A DNA stretch of 26,516 nucleotides from Bacteroidota bacterium (GTDB taxonomy: Bacteria; Bacteroidota; Bacteroidia; Bacteroidales; VadinHA17): assembly GCA_022711195.1 (NCBI GenBank), contig JAKLFN010000007.1, forward strand, positions 1 to 26,516. The letters run 5' to 3'. A program made the position numbers and the translations under genes. Positions 1 to 8,908 of the stretch are shown here, piece by piece. Position 1 is the first letter of the stretch. Each line of letters opens with the position of its first letter. The notes beneath the pieces were generated by a model. The model was given only the letters and a program-made list of their open reading frames with translations. It was not told the origin of the DNA and did not search any database.

Positions 1-532
1 ATGCTTTCACGCCGCTCTTTTTCATTTCATCGGCTGGCACAAAAGGATCGTAAGCATAAACTTCCATTCCGAAGCCTGAGGCAATGGCAGCCATATATTT
101 ACCGACATTTCCGAATGCATGAAGCCCCAGTTTCTTTCCGCGCAGCTCAGATCCCGATTTTCCTGCAAAGCCTCCGCGAGCCTGGAAGAGCATCATCGAA
201 AAGGCCAGTTCGGCAACAGCATTTGAGTTCTGTCCTGGTGTGTTCATTGCAATAACATTATGTGATGTACAGGCCGGCAGGTCGAGGTTATCATAGCCTG
301 CACCAGCCCTGACCACTATTTTAAGTTTTCCGGCAGCATCGAGTACCTGTGCTGTTACCATGTCGCTGCGGACTATCATTGCATCGGCATCGGCAACTGC
401 AGAAAGAAGTTCAGAAACATCCTTATAATTTTCCAGCAATGCAAGCTCGTGACCGGCTGCATCGGTTACTTCGCGTATAAGTTTGATTGCTACGGGAGCA
501 AATGCTTTCTCGGTGGCAACAAGTATTTTCAT
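1..532 (-). CDS. serA: D-3-phosphoglycerate dehydrogenase, partial (C-terminus beyond window)
   Basis: This is the first 177 codons of a D-2-hydroxyacid dehydrogenase, read leftward from ATG at 530-532 and running off the window at base 1 with no stop. The translation begins MKILVATEKAFAPVAIKLI and contains the active-site-like segment RAGAGYDNLDL and a Rossmann-type segment GLHAFGNVGKY, followed by YAYDPF, typical of the phosphoglycerate dehydrogenase family. The enzyme oxidises 3-phosphoglycerate to 3-phosphohydroxypyruvate with NAD, the first step of cytosolic serine synthesis. It lies 10 bp after the stop of serC, which performs the next step, so the two are almost certainly one transcript; this context favours SerA over other hydroxyacid dehydrogenases. 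The presence of a C-terminal ACT domain cannot be judged. Confidence 0.9.
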   Translation of the reverse strand, partial: MKILVATEKAFAPVAIKLIREVTDAAGHELALLENYKDVSELLSAVADADAMIVRSDMVTAQVLDAAGKLKIVVRAGAGYDNLDLPACTSHNVIAMNTPGQNSNAVAELAFSMMLFQARGGFAGKSGSELRGKKLGLHAFGNVGKYMAAIASGFGMEVYAYDPFVPADEMKKSGVKA

Positions 533-542
533 GATGGTACTA

Positions 543-1613
543 TTAATGGTTCTTTTCAAATTCTTTCATTGTATCGACCAGCGCTTTTACGCTCTCTGCA
601 GGAAGTGCATTGTATGTAGAAGCCCTGAATCCGCCAACAGAACGGTGGCCTGCTATTCCGACCATACCCTTCGATTTTGCAAAATCGGCAAATGGCTGTT
701 CGAGCTCTTTATACTCTTCGGCCATTACAAAGCAGATATTCATCAGTGACCTGTCTTCAGCATCTTTTACTGTCGGGACAAACAGCTTATTTCTGTCTAT
801 CTCGTTGTAGAGCATTTCTGCCTTGTCAATATTCTTCTTCTGTATAGCCTTGATGCCACCCTGGTTCTTCAGCCAGACGAGGGTCTGCTGTGCTGCAAAG
901 ATTGTAAATACCGGCGGTGTATTAAACATCGATTCTGCCTTTATGTGTGTCCTGTAATCAAGCATCGTCGGGATCGGCCGAGTGACCTTGCCCAGTACAT
1001 CTTCTTTAATAATAACAAGGGCAACACCTGCAGGCGCCAGGTTCTTCTGTGCACCGGCATAAATCAGTGAATATTTGGAGACATCGACAGGACGGCTGAA
1101 AATATCCGACGACATGTCGGCTATAAGGGGAATCTTAACATCCGGGTCCTTCTTAAGTTCGGTACCATAGATTGTATTATTGGTAGTTATATGGAAATAA
1201 CTTGCATCAGCCGGTACAGAATATGTCTTTGGTATGTATGAAAAATTCTTGTCTTTTGAGGAGGCCACCTCAACAGCTTCACCATACAATTTAGCCTCTT
1301 TATGTGCTTTTGTTGCCCATTCACCCGTTACCAGGTAAGCCGATTTGGTGTTCATCAGGTTCATCGGGACCATTGCAAACTGGAGACTTGCTCCGCCGCC
1401 GAGGAAAATAACCTGGTAACCTGAGGGTACCTCGAGCAGTTCCCTTACGAGGCCGATAGTGTCGTTCATGCATGCGATGAATTCCTTGCTGCGATGTGAG
1501 ATCTCGAGGACAGAAAGCCCTGAGCCTGCAAAATCTTTAATACCTTCAATACTTTTGTCCAATGTGTACTGGGGAAGAATGGAAGGTCCGGCAAAAAAAT
1601 TGTGTTTCTTCAT
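543..1613 (-). CDS. serC: Phosphoserine aminotransferase
   Basis: This 356-residue protein has the usual length for class V, PLP-dependent phosphoserine aminotransferases. The start [14 protein letters not shown] is the characteristic N-terminal strand (N-F-x-A-G-P-x-x-L-P), and the PLP lysine is K190 in the segment [13 protein letters not shown]. Other family hallmarks are SHRSKEF (near residue 40), LGGGASLQF (near 71) and the C-terminal [15 protein letters not shown]. It converts 3-phosphohydroxypyruvate and glutamate to O-phosphoserine and 2-oxoglutarate in the cytosol, and some members also serve pyridoxal phosphate synthesis. It is the first gene of a serC-serA pair with a 10-bp gap. A possible promoter lies about 50 bp upstream. 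No defects are seen. Confidence 0.96.
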   Translation of the reverse strand: MKKHNFFAGPSILPQYTLDKSIEGIKDFAGSGLSVLEISHRSKEFIACMNDTIGLVRELLEVPSGYQVIFLGGGASLQFAMVPMNLMNTKSAYLVTGEWATKAHKEAKLYGEAVEVASSKDKNFSYIPKTYSVPADASYFHITTNNTIYGTELKKDPDVKIPLIADMSSDIFSRPVDVSKYSLIYAGAQKNLAPAGVALVIIKEDVLGKVTRPIPTMLDYRTHIKAESMFNTPPVFTIFAAQQTLVWLKNQGGIKAIQKKNIDKAEMLYNEIDRNKLFVPTVKDAEDRSLMNICFVMAEEYKELEQPFADFAKSKGMVGIAGHRSVGGFRASTYNALPAESVKALVDTMKEFEKNH

Positions 1614-1660
1614 GATTTGATAAATTACAGTTATTACTGGTTAAATCTTATAAACCTTTA

Positions 1661-1668
1661 CAAAAATA
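1661..1668 (-). promoter_or_regulatory. Possible -7 box of the serC promoter
   Basis: On the minus strand this reads TATTTTTG, a full match to the Bacteroidota -7 consensus TAnnTTTG, about 48 bp ahead of the serC start. No good TTTG element was found 19-21 bp further upstream, and the region is AT-rich, so chance occurrence is possible. Confidence 0.35.
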
Positions 1669-1717
1669 TAATAAAAACAGGCTTTATTGTTAATTAATTA
1701 ACAGTAAAAATGCCTAT

Positions 1718-2440
1718 TTATAAATTATTATCAACAAGAACGCCATTTCTGATTACAGGTATTTTTCCGGTATAATCAGGTGTAAGGCAGAACTTAAGGC
1801 AATCGTCAAGGCCTTTATCGCGTAGCCTCGATCGTTGTGCGGCTTTCTCGAGGTAACCGGCGATATCATCTTTCGCAAGCTTCCACAGGTCGAGGGCGCT
1901 GAGGGTGGAATCACAAATAGTATAAAAATTCCCGCTGGCCATGATCAGTTCAGCAAAAGCTCCGGCACAAACTGAATCCTCGAGGCTGTACCTGTTCTTC
2001 CATCCTGCACAGAAAAGAACCACATCTGCAGTCTGATCAATAAGCCACTTCGACAGTGCACTAATATTAAGGAATGAACCAACAACGATCATGGATGCCG
2101 AAGATACCTTTTTAATAATTCCGGTTCCGTTGGTAGTGCTGTAAACAATTGTTTTTCCTTCGACTTTCTCTTTGCTGAAATTGAATGGAGAATTGCCAAA
2201 ATCGGCAAAATCGAGGATAAAGCCATCGCGTTCGGCAGCGACCAGGAAACCACGGTTTTTATATTCGCGTGCCTCATCCACTTCAGCAACCGGTATGATC
2301 GAGGCTGCTCCGTTAGCTATGGCAGTACAAATAGCCGAAGAGGCACGAAGGACATCAATTATCACAACAATTGATCCTGAGTGCAGTTCTGCCTCATAGA
2401 GTGCAGGCGAAAAACATGTTTCGAGTTTTCGTTTACCCAT
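1718..2440 (-). CDS. comB: 2-phosphosulfolactate phosphatase family protein (ComB)
   Basis: This 240-residue protein carries the conserved ComB motifs in order: [12 protein letters not shown] (near residue 26), AAERDG (near 68), FGNSPFNF (near 80), [11 protein letters not shown] (near 98) and [20 protein letters not shown] (near 142). ComB proteins are Mg-dependent acid phosphatases that remove phosphate from (R)-2-phospho-3-sulfolactate, known from methanogen coenzyme M synthesis; homologues occur widely in bacteria, where the substrate is often unproven. The ATG at 2438-2440 overlaps the last 8 bases of gcvT, indicating translational coupling. A 104-bp gap separates it from serC downstream. 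Whether this organism makes sulfolactate or another sulfonate cannot be told here, because no phosphosulfolactate synthase (ComA) is in the window. The family call is strong; the physiological substrate is inference. Confidence 0.85.
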   Translation of the reverse strand: MGKRKLETCFSPALYEAELHSGSIVVIIDVLRASSAICTAIANGAASIIPVAEVDEAREYKNRGFLVAAERDGFILDFADFGNSPFNFSKEKVEGKTIVYSTTNGTGIIKKVSSASMIVVGSFLNISALSKWLIDQTADVVLFCAGWKNRYSLEDSVCAGAFAELIMASGNFYTICDSTLSALDLWKLAKDDIAGYLEKAAQRSRLRDKGLDDCLKFCLTPDYTGKIPVIRNGVLVDNNL

Positions 2441-3536
2441 TATAGAATGGCAGATTAACCACTTTTGCCTTCAGATCCTTATTTCTTATCCGGATAAAAA
2501 TCTCTGTGTCGGCTTTCCAGAATCCCTTAGCCAGGTAACCCATCCCGATTCCCAGTTTAAGCATCGGCGACATAGTACCTGAAGTGACCTCTCCTATTAT
2601 GTTTCCTGATGAGTCCGCTATTTCATAATGCTGACGGGGTATTCCGCGATCGATCATGACAAATCCCTTCAACCTGCGTCCGACACCATCATTTTTTTGC
2701 TTCAGCAGAAGCTCCTTGTCGATAAAGTCCTTATTATCAGCGAATTTTGTTATCCAGCCCAGTCCTGCTTCAATGGGTGAGGTCTGATCGTTAATATCGT
2801 TGCCATAGAGGCAGTATCCCATTTCAAGGCGAAGGGTATCCCTGGCTCCCAGCCCGATCGGTTTAATACCAAACTCCTCTCCTGCCTCGAATACTGCATT
2901 CCAGAGCTTCGGGCCATCTTCATTCTTTATATATATTTCGCATCCTCCTGCACCGGTATACCCGGTTGTTGAGAAAAGAACATTCTTTATTCCTGCAAAA
3001 TCGATTTCACGGAATGTATAATATTCCATATCAGTCACTTTCGACGATGTAAGCTTTTGCATTGCCTTCAGAGCAAAGGGCCCCTGTATTGCAAGTTGTG
3101 CCACAGTGTCGGAGATATTGATGAGATCCTTCCCTGGTACCAGGCCAAAAGAGGCTGCATTTTTCACACACCAGTTCCAGTCTTTCTCAATGTTGGCAGC
3201 ATTGACCACAAGAAGATAATTTTGCTCGCTGAACCTGTAGACCAGGAGGTCGTCAATGATTCCTCCGCTGCCATTTGGAAAACATGAGTACTGAACTTTC
3301 CCGTCAAAAAGGGCTGATACATCATTCGAGGTAATATGCTGCAGATAGCTCAGGGCCGAAGGGCCGGTAACCCGGAATTCACCCATATGTGATACATCAA
3401 AGACACCGACCTTTTCCCTTACAGTTATATGTTCTTCTGTAATTCCGGAATACTCAACAGGCATGTTGTAGCCTGCAAACGGGATCATCCTGGCTCCTGC
3501 TTCCTGATGGAATTTTGTAAATGCCGTATTTTTCAT
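2433..3536 (-). CDS. gcvT: Glycine cleavage system aminomethyltransferase (T protein)
   Basis: This 367-residue protein matches full-length bacterial GcvT (about 360-370). It begins [29 protein letters not shown], typical of the family, and contains FDVSHMGEF (near residue 47), LAIQGPFAL (near 148), [12 protein letters not shown] (near 192) and [20 protein letters not shown] (near 229), followed by the C-terminal barrel domain with [17 protein letters not shown]. The protein transfers the methylene group from the aminomethyl-lipoyl H protein to tetrahydrofolate, releasing ammonia, in the cytosolic glycine cleavage complex. The other subunits (GcvP, GcvH) are not nearby, which is common in Bacteroidota. 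It overlaps comB by 8 bp and precedes serC-serA on the same strand, putting serine and glycine/one-carbon genes together. Confidence 0.96.
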   Translation of the reverse strand: MKNTAFTKFHQEAGARMIPFAGYNMPVEYSGITEEHITVREKVGVFDVSHMGEFRVTGPSALSYLQHITSNDVSALFDGKVQYSCFPNGSGGIIDDLLVYRFSEQNYLLVVNAANIEKDWNWCVKNAASFGLVPGKDLINISDTVAQLAIQGPFALKAMQKLTSSKVTDMEYYTFREIDFAGIKNVLFSTTGYTGAGGCEIYIKNEDGPKLWNAVFEAGEEFGIKPIGLGARDTLRLEMGYCLYGNDINDQTSPIEAGLGWITKFADNKDFIDKELLLKQKNDGVGRRLKGFVMIDRGIPRQHYEIADSSGNIIGEVTSGTMSPMLKLGIGMGYLAKGFWKADTEIFIRIRNKDLKAKVVNLPFYNG

Positions 3537-3663
3537 TGAATTGAATTAATTAGTTACACTGTTAACCTGCTGACATATCGCTCCGATGGAATTATCTTAC
3601 AGGTGATTAGAGTTTATTCTGAACAAAATAAGTGAAAACTTTACTATCAAACTCTGACTATTA

Positions 3664-5766
3664 TCAGAATTCAAGGATCTTGAATTCAACACGCCTGTTC
3701 ATCTTCCTTCCTTCAGGTGTTGCATTATCTGCAATAGGCTGGAGTGATCCGAATCCCTTATACTCAAGGCGCGATGCCCCTATACCTTTATGTATAAGAT
3801 AATCCACAACCGATTTTGCCCTGTTTGCTGAGAGGGTGTTATTTAGTGTGGCACTTCCTGTATTATCAGTATGACCGGAAATCTCAATTTTCATCAGCGG
3901 GTTATCTTCAAGGATATTATAGAGTCTGTCGAGTTCAGCGTATGACCCGGTGGTAAGAATTGCCTTTCCTGTTTCAAACAGGATGTTATTGAGTACAACC
4001 TTCTTCCCGACCTTTACTTTCACCAGCGACATATCGAGGCTGTACGACTCTCCGGTATAGGCAGCAGGGATATCTATCCTTTTCATGTCGGAGAGGAATC
4101 CGGTACCCCGCACATCGACCATATATGATTTCTTCCCGGGAAGTTCGATCCTGTAGCTGCCATCGACATCAGAGCTTGCCGTAGTGGCAATAACTCCGTC
4201 GGTGGCGAGGTCTATAAGGTCGATCTTTGCAAGTATCGGATCACCTGTTTCAGAATCTTTTACCCGGCCGGTAAGATAAAGGACAGGTTCTTTCGGCGGT
4301 TCGGCCACAGGTGCTGGTGGCGGCGGCGGCGGAGCCTGTACTACTTCCTTAACAACAACCACCGTGTCCCTGATAATCACTGTATCAGCCCTGGGAGGTT
4401 CAATGATAACAGGCACAATAACAGGTTCGGGAGGTATGTTTGTGCCTCTGAAAATGTCGAGGCCTCCCATACTTTCAGGACGATTGGAGGCAAAATAGAA
4501 TGTATTGCCTGCCTTGTCTCCTGGATGAAAAAAGAGCTCATCCCACTGGCTGTTCACAGGAAAACCAATGTTCCTGGCGCCGCTCCATGCTCCTTCCTGA
4601 TCCTTTACACTGTAGAAAATGTCGAATCCTCCCATGGTGGTATGTCCCATGGATGCAAAGAACAAAGTGTCACCGTTATCAGAAAAACGAAGTGATTCCT
4701 CATCCCATCTGGTGTTAATGGCAGCTCCTGCATTGAGAGGCTTTGACCATTTCCTGTCGTCGATCTTTTTAATAAAATATATATCCCTGCCTCCCAGTCC
4801 TTCCTTACCATGGTCTGACACAAACCAGACCTCACTGCCTGACGGCGAAATGGTCATCGATGTTTCTGTTCCACCGCTGTTTATATTGAAAGAGACCGGC
4901 TGCGGATCTTTCCATGACTCCTTTTTTCGTTCCGAGACCCTTATATCTCCTCCGCCCTCATACCCGGCATAGATGTAAAGCTTCTCGCCGGAAGGATCGA
5001 TATAAAGAGGTGTTTCACAATACTTTGTAGTCAGGTTCTTGCCTGCCGACACTGCCATTCCCCATTCACCGTTTATGTTTGTCGAGAAAAAAATGTTCTC
5101 ATCAAACCTGGAGTCGTCATATTCGGTACTTGATTTAGAAAGCTGCCTGCGCGAAGCAAAGTACAAAGTCTTCCCGTCAGGGGCAGGAAGCTCAGAATAA
5201 TCATCTGCATTCGAGTTTATTCCCGACCCCACATTCTCTATTTTTACTCTCAGGGTATCTTTAATTATCTCTGCTGCCGCTTTGCACTCTTCTATATATT
5301 TTTTTGCCAGTTCAACGAGCTGTACCTGCTTCTTGTCGGCTGTCGCGATGAAATTTCCCAGTTTTTCGACAGCCTCATCATACCTGCCAGCATATTGAAG
5401 TGCCCTGCCTGTGAAGAATAGTACGTCGGGAGCTATATCACTCTTCTCTTCCATCACCCTGCTGAAGAAATCGATAGCTTTCTCCTTGTTATCGGAAAAG
5501 AGGGCAGCCACACCTGCCTTGTAGTTCAGTTCAGGATTAACGCCGTTATAGAGCGATGCCTTCAGATATTCTTCGTATGCGCTGGCATACCATGCACCAC
5601 CGTCCTTATAAAATGAGTCGCCGCCGGTAACATGTTTCCATGCCTCGTCAAAACCCGATTTATCGTTCCTGAACTGTTTCTTGCTGATTTTAAGGTCACT
5701 CTGACCATACGCACAATTGCTTATCAGTATCAGCACAATCGACAGGGAGCAGATTAGATGTCTCAT
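3664..5766 (-). CDS. PorE-like OmpA-family envelope protein (TPR, beta-propeller, CRD and OmpA domains)
   Basis: The 700-residue protein starts with a signal peptide (MRHLICSLSIVLILISNCAYG). A cysteine lies at its end, but the preceding residues I-S-N fit a lipobox poorly. Next come a TPR-like helical region (about 25-170); PD40/WD40-type repeats, with recurring endings such as GGRDIYFI, GGFDIFYS and GGLDIFRG (about 190-450); a proline-rich linker including PPPPPP; a carboxypeptidase-regulatory-like domain beginning LTGRVKDSETGDPI (about 505); and a C-terminal OmpA domain with ILFETGKAIL, SGHTDNTGSATLNN, LSANRAKSV and NRRVEF, the peptidoglycan-binding core. This domain order equals that of PorE, a type IX secretion component linking the machinery to peptidoglycan in Porphyromonas gingivalis. 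Bacteroidota carry several paralogues of this architecture, so a T9SS role is inference. It stands alone, with 127 bp separating it from gcvT. Confidence 0.85.
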   Translation of the reverse strand: MRHLICSLSIVLILISNCAYGQSDLKISKKQFRNDKSGFDEAWKHVTGGDSFYKDGGAWYASAYEEYLKASLYNGVNPELNYKAGVAALFSDNKEKAIDFFSRVMEEKSDIAPDVLFFTGRALQYAGRYDEAVEKLGNFIATADKKQVQLVELAKKYIEECKAAAEIIKDTLRVKIENVGSGINSNADDYSELPAPDGKTLYFASRRQLSKSSTEYDDSRFDENIFFSTNINGEWGMAVSAGKNLTTKYCETPLYIDPSGEKLYIYAGYEGGGDIRVSERKKESWKDPQPVSFNINSGGTETSMTISPSGSEVWFVSDHGKEGLGGRDIYFIKKIDDRKWSKPLNAGAAINTRWDEESLRFSDNGDTLFFASMGHTTMGGFDIFYSVKDQEGAWSGARNIGFPVNSQWDELFFHPGDKAGNTFYFASNRPESMGGLDIFRGTNIPPEPVIVPVIIEPPRADTVIIRDTVVVVKEVVQAPPPPPPAPVAEPPKEPVLYLTGRVKDSETGDPILAKIDLIDLATDGVIATTASSDVDGSYRIELPGKKSYMVDVRGTGFLSDMKRIDIPAAYTGESYSLDMSLVKVKVGKKVVLNNILFETGKAILTTGSYAELDRLYNILEDNPLMKIEISGHTDNTGSATLNNTLSANRAKSVVDYLIHKGIGASRLEYKGFGSLQPIADNATPEGRKMNRRVEFKILEF

Positions 5767-5785
5767 GGAAAAAAGTTTTTCAGTA

Positions 5786-5815
5786 TAAAAGTAGCACTAT
5801 TTTAGCTGAAACAAA
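5786..5815 (-). promoter_or_regulatory. Candidate promoter of the PorE-like gene
   Basis: On the minus strand TTTG (5812-5815) is followed after 18 bp by TACTTTTA (5786-5793), a 7-of-8 match to TAnnTTTG. The box lies about 20 bp upstream of the start codon, giving a very short leader. The spacing is slightly below the usual 19-21 bp, so this is a plausible but weak call. Confidence 0.35.
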
Positions 5816-5858
5816 AGGGCTTTTTACAACGACAGGTACGGCAGATAAAAAAAAAATA

Positions 5859-5866
5859 TATATTTG
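5859..5866 (+). promoter_or_regulatory. Candidate -7 box for the Hpt-STAS operon
   Basis: TATATTTG matches the Bacteroidota -7 consensus TAnnTTTG exactly and lies 46 bp ahead of the Hpt ATG. No TTTG box is visible at the expected upstream spacing, and the site follows an A-tract, so the match could be fortuitous. Confidence 0.35.
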
Positions 5867-5912
5867 TTTTATTCTTTGCATCCTTTTTTACTCTATTCTC
5901 GTCTTGATCAAT

Positions 5913-6269
5913 ATGGAATACAGGTATATAAACACTGATTATCTCGAATCGGTTTCAGGAGGAGATAACAGCGTGATCGTCGAGATTATTGATATGTTCC
6001 GCGAACAGGCTGTTGAAATGTACAATGAAATGGAAAAACTTCTTTCCATTGGCAGCTATCATCATCTCGGACTTCTGGCACATAAAGCAAAGTCGTCGGT
6101 GGCAATCATGGGGATGGCAGATCTTGCTTCCATGCTTAAGACATTTGAACTCGAAGCTAAAGATGGCAGGAACACAGAAAATTACGAAGGCTATGTCCGG
6201 CGTTTTCGTGACGACACCAATGAGGCAATTAAGGAGCTGGACGATCTTATCATAACGAAAAAGCTCTGA
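5913..6269 (+). CDS. Hpt-domain histidine phosphotransfer protein
   Basis: This 118-residue, all-helical protein fits a single Hpt domain. The likely phosphorylated residue is H57 in GLLAHKAKSSVAIMGM, which resembles the Hpt signature H-x-x-K-[GS]-[SA]; E and K-rich helices flank it. Hpt proteins relay phosphate between response-regulator receiver domains in multistep phosphorelays in the cytosol. The ATG at 5913 gives MEYRYINTDYLESVSGG; a TTG at 5904 in the same frame would add only three residues and is less likely. A STAS protein follows after 6 bp, so the two are probably co-transcribed. No hybrid kinase or receiver protein is adjacent, so its partners are unknown. Confidence 0.8.
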   Translation: MEYRYINTDYLESVSGGDNSVIVEIIDMFREQAVEMYNEMEKLLSIGSYHHLGLLAHKAKSSVAIMGMADLASMLKTFELEAKDGRNTENYEGYVRRFRDDTNEAIKELDDLIITKKL

Positions 6270-6275
6270 ACATAA

Positions 6276-6611
6276 ATGATAAACATAGAAAGAAGGGATA
6301 AGATCGACATCATCACCTTTACCATCAAAAGCATAAATGCACTGGTCACCGAGGAGCTTAAGGAGGAAATAAACGGCGCTCTTCAGAATGGAAGCACCAG
6401 GGTGGTTCTCAGCCTTAAGAATGTGGAATATATCGACAGCTCCGGCTTCGGATGTCTGCTTTCAATTATGAGAACTGCCAGGAACAACTACTGTATGCTT
6501 AAGCTGGCTGCTCCTGAACCTGCTGTGCTGAAAGTTCTCAACACCCTCAACCTCAACACAGTATTCGAGATCTTTGAGGATGTTGATGAATGTGTCAGAT
6601 CGATGAGATAA
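6276..6611 (+). CDS. STAS-domain protein (anti-sigma factor antagonist-like)
   Basis: This 111-residue protein is essentially one STAS domain, the fold of SpoIIAA and RsbV. The conserved phosphorylation loop is YIDSSGFGCLLS, with the DSSG motif at residues 54-57, preceded by VVLSLKNVEYIDSS. In partner-switching systems a HATPase kinase phosphorylates a serine in this loop and a PP2C phosphatase removes the phosphate, controlling binding to the kinase or another target. It sits 6 bp downstream of an Hpt protein, an uncommon pairing that suggests a phosphorelay feeding a partner switch, although neither a kinase nor a phosphatase is next to it. The gene is convergent with clpB, with a 27-bp gap and no clear terminator. 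Confidence 0.85.
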   Translation: MINIERRDKIDIITFTIKSINALVTEELKEEINGALQNGSTRVVLSLKNVEYIDSSGFGCLLSIMRTARNNYCMLKLAAPEPAVLKVLNTLNLNTVFEIFEDVDECVRSMR

Positions 6612-6638
6612 CCACTGCCGGATATTAAAAATAACAGG

Positions 6639-8762
6639 TTATCCTTTCATAAAAATAAGCTTTCCCTGCCTTACCGATACCTTCACAACCGATTCCACCG
6701 ATATATTTCCTGCAATAATTTCCTTCGACAGCTCATTAACAAGCTCTTTCTGGATAAGCCGTTTTACAGGTCTTGCACCGCTTTGAGGATCATATCCTTT
6801 TTCGCTAAGCCATGCCACTGCATCATCAGTTATTTCAAGCCTTATTTTATATGCCTCCAGCATACTTCTGATCCCCTTCAGCTGAAGCCTCACTATATCG
6901 CTGATCTGATCAGGAGTAAGAGGTCTGAACATAACTATTTCATCGATCCTGTTCAGGAACTCGGGTCTCAGCGACTTTCTCAGCAGTGCGAAGATCTCTT
7001 TCTGCAGTTCTTCCTGTATATTTTCAGGCATATCATCGTTCCATTCATCCATCCTGTCCCTTATAATATCTGATCCCAGGTTCGATGTCATGATCACTAT
7101 CACATTCCTGAAGTTTACGGTTCTTCCCTTGTTGTCGGTGAGCCTGCCCTCATCGAGTACCTGCAGGAGCAGGTTGAACAGGTCGGGATGTGCTTTTTCA
7201 ATCTCGTCGAGAAGCACCACGGAGTAGGGCTTATGCCTGACTGCTTCTGTGAGCTGGCCCCCTTCCTCATAACCTATATAACCGGGAGGTGCACCTATAA
7301 GCCGTGAAACAGAATGACGTTCCTGGTATTCCGACATGTCGATCCTTGTCATCAGGTTTTCATCGTTGAACATATACTCTGCAAGAGCCCTGGCCAGTTC
7401 TGTTTTTCCGACGCCCGTTGTACCGATGAAAATGAAAGATCCTACAGGCCGTTTATTATCCTGAAGACCTGCCCTCGACCTCCGGACTGCATTTGCTACG
7501 GCGCTGATTGCTTCATCCTGGCCTACCACTCTCTTGTGCAGCTCATCCTCGAGGCGTAACAGTTTTTCCTTTTCACTCTCCATCATCCTCGCTACCGGAA
7601 TGCCTGTCCATTTAGAGACTATCTCGGCTATATCTTCTGAACGAACCTCCTCCTGTACCAGTGAGCCTTTTTCTTTATTTTCATCCATCCTTTCCTTCAG
7701 CTCCGCAACAGCCTTCTCAAGCTCTGTGATCCGCCCGTAGCGTATTTCAGCCACCTTGCCGTAATCACCGGCACGCTCTGCCCTGTCGGCTTCATTCCTC
7801 AGAGCTTCAATAGCTCTTTTCTTTTCCTGCAGTGCATTTATGTTCTCTTTCTCTGATTTCCAGGCAGTCATCAGCTCATGCTTTTTTGCCTGCATAAGTC
7901 CAAGCTCCCTGGCAATAGCTTTTTCTTTCATGGTGTCGCCATCTCTCCTCACAGCCTCCTTTTCTATCTCCAGTCGTGTTATGGTTCGTTCTGCTTCATC
8001 GATCTCCTCAGGCACGGAGTTCATCTCGAGCCTCAGCCTGGCTGCTGCCTCATCGATGAGGTCGATAGCCTTGTCGGGAAGAAAGCGGTCGGTAATATAA
8101 CGGGTGGAAAGATCGACAGCCGCCACAATGGCTTCGTCGCGGATTATGACTTTGTGATGCGACTCATATTTTTCCCTTATACCCCTTAATATTGAAATTG
8201 AGTCTTCACGGCCTGGTTCATCGATCATCACGACCTGGAATCTTCTTTCCAGGGCTTTATCCTTTTCAAAATAACGCTGGTACTCTTTGAAGGTTGTCGC
8301 CCCTATGGCACGCAGGTCGCCCCTGGCCAGAGCAGGCTTCAGGATATTTGCGGCATCCATGGCACCTTCTGAGGCGCCTGCCCCAACCAACGTATGGATC
8401 TCATCGATGAAAAGAACAAATTCACCGTTCGATCCGATAACCTCGTTGATTACATATTTAAGCCTTTCTTCAAACTCTCCCTTGTATTTGGCGCCGGCAA
8501 TAAGAGCCCCCATGTCGAGTGAATAGATGATCTTCGATTTCAGGTCTTCGGGTACATCGCCACGTACGATCCTGTGAGCTATTCCCTCGGCAATTGCAGT
8601 TTTTCCAACGCCTGGTTCACCAATCATCAGGGGATTGTTCTTTGTTCGCCGTTCAAGAATCTGCAGTATACGGCGGATCTCATCATCGCGGCCTATAACC
8701 GGGTCGAGCTTCCCTGACCGTGCCCTGTCGTTAAGGTTTATCGCATAATCATTAATGTTCAT
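6639..8762 (-). CDS. clpB: ATP-dependent disaggregase ClpB, lacking the N-terminal domain
   Basis: The 707-residue protein has the two AAA+ modules of Hsp100 disaggregases: Walker A GEPGVGKT (48-55) with Walker [10 protein letters not shown] (115-123), and Walker A GTTGVGKT (447-454) with [12 protein letters not shown]. Between them lies a charged coiled-coil middle domain of ClpB type (about 245-365), containing [30 protein letters not shown]; ClpC has a much shorter one. ClpB extracts polypeptides from aggregates with DnaK. Full-length ClpB is about 860 residues; this one starts at [29 protein letters not shown], directly at the first AAA+ module, so the roughly 150-residue Clp_N domain is absent. 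Only 146 bp separate it from the divergent flavin reductase, too short to hide that domain. An inverted repeat in this gap may regulate it. Confidence 0.93.
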   Translation of the reverse strand: MNINDYAINLNDRARSGKLDPVIGRDDEIRRILQILERRTKNNPLMIGEPGVGKTAIAEGIAHRIVRGDVPEDLKSKIIYSLDMGALIAGAKYKGEFEERLKYVINEVIGSNGEFVLFIDEIHTLVGAGASEGAMDAANILKPALARGDLRAIGATTFKEYQRYFEKDKALERRFQVVMIDEPGREDSISILRGIREKYESHHKVIIRDEAIVAAVDLSTRYITDRFLPDKAIDLIDEAAARLRLEMNSVPEEIDEAERTITRLEIEKEAVRRDGDTMKEKAIARELGLMQAKKHELMTAWKSEKENINALQEKKRAIEALRNEADRAERAGDYGKVAEIRYGRITELEKAVAELKERMDENKEKGSLVQEEVRSEDIAEIVSKWTGIPVARMMESEKEKLLRLEDELHKRVVGQDEAISAVANAVRRSRAGLQDNKRPVGSFIFIGTTGVGKTELARALAEYMFNDENLMTRIDMSEYQERHSVSRLIGAPPGYIGYEEGGQLTEAVRHKPYSVVLLDEIEKAHPDLFNLLLQVLDEGRLTDNKGRTVNFRNVIVIMTSNLGSDIIRDRMDEWNDDMPENIQEELQKEIFALLRKSLRPEFLNRIDEIVMFRPLTPDQISDIVRLQLKGIRSMLEAYKIRLEITDDAVAWLSEKGYDPQSGARPVKRLIQKELVNELSKEIIAGNISVESVVKVSVRQGKLIFMKG

Positions 8763-8818
8763 TTCCGGTCTTTTTCAACTGGTATGCAAATTCTTTGCCA
8801 CCCCCATATTATGGACGA

Positions 8819-8870
8819 ATTGACACTCAGGAAGCAATAAAAAGTGTCAATCTGGCAAGCCTCTGACACT
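8819..8870. promoter_or_regulatory. Inverted repeat plus third half-site in the clpB / flavin reductase divergent promoter region
   Basis: ATTGACACT (8819-8827) and AGTGTCAAT (8843-8851) form a perfect 9-bp inverted repeat with a 15-bp centre. A further TGACACT lies at 8864-8870, in the same orientation as the first arm. Such an arrangement in a 146-bp divergent intergenic region suggests a regulator binding site controlling clpB, the flavin reductase, or both. It does not match CIRCE (TTAGCACTC-N9-GAGTGCTAA). The regulator is unknown; a hairpin in a leader RNA is an alternative. Confidence 0.5.
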
Positions 8871-8908
8871 TTAAAAACCCTATATTTATAAACTAATATT
8901 TAAACCTG

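Noticed and set aside
8819..8851. CIRCE element for HrcA upstream of clpB
   Set aside because: The arms ATTGACACT/AGTGTCAAT and the 15-bp centre differ from TTAGCACTC-N9-GAGTGCTAA.
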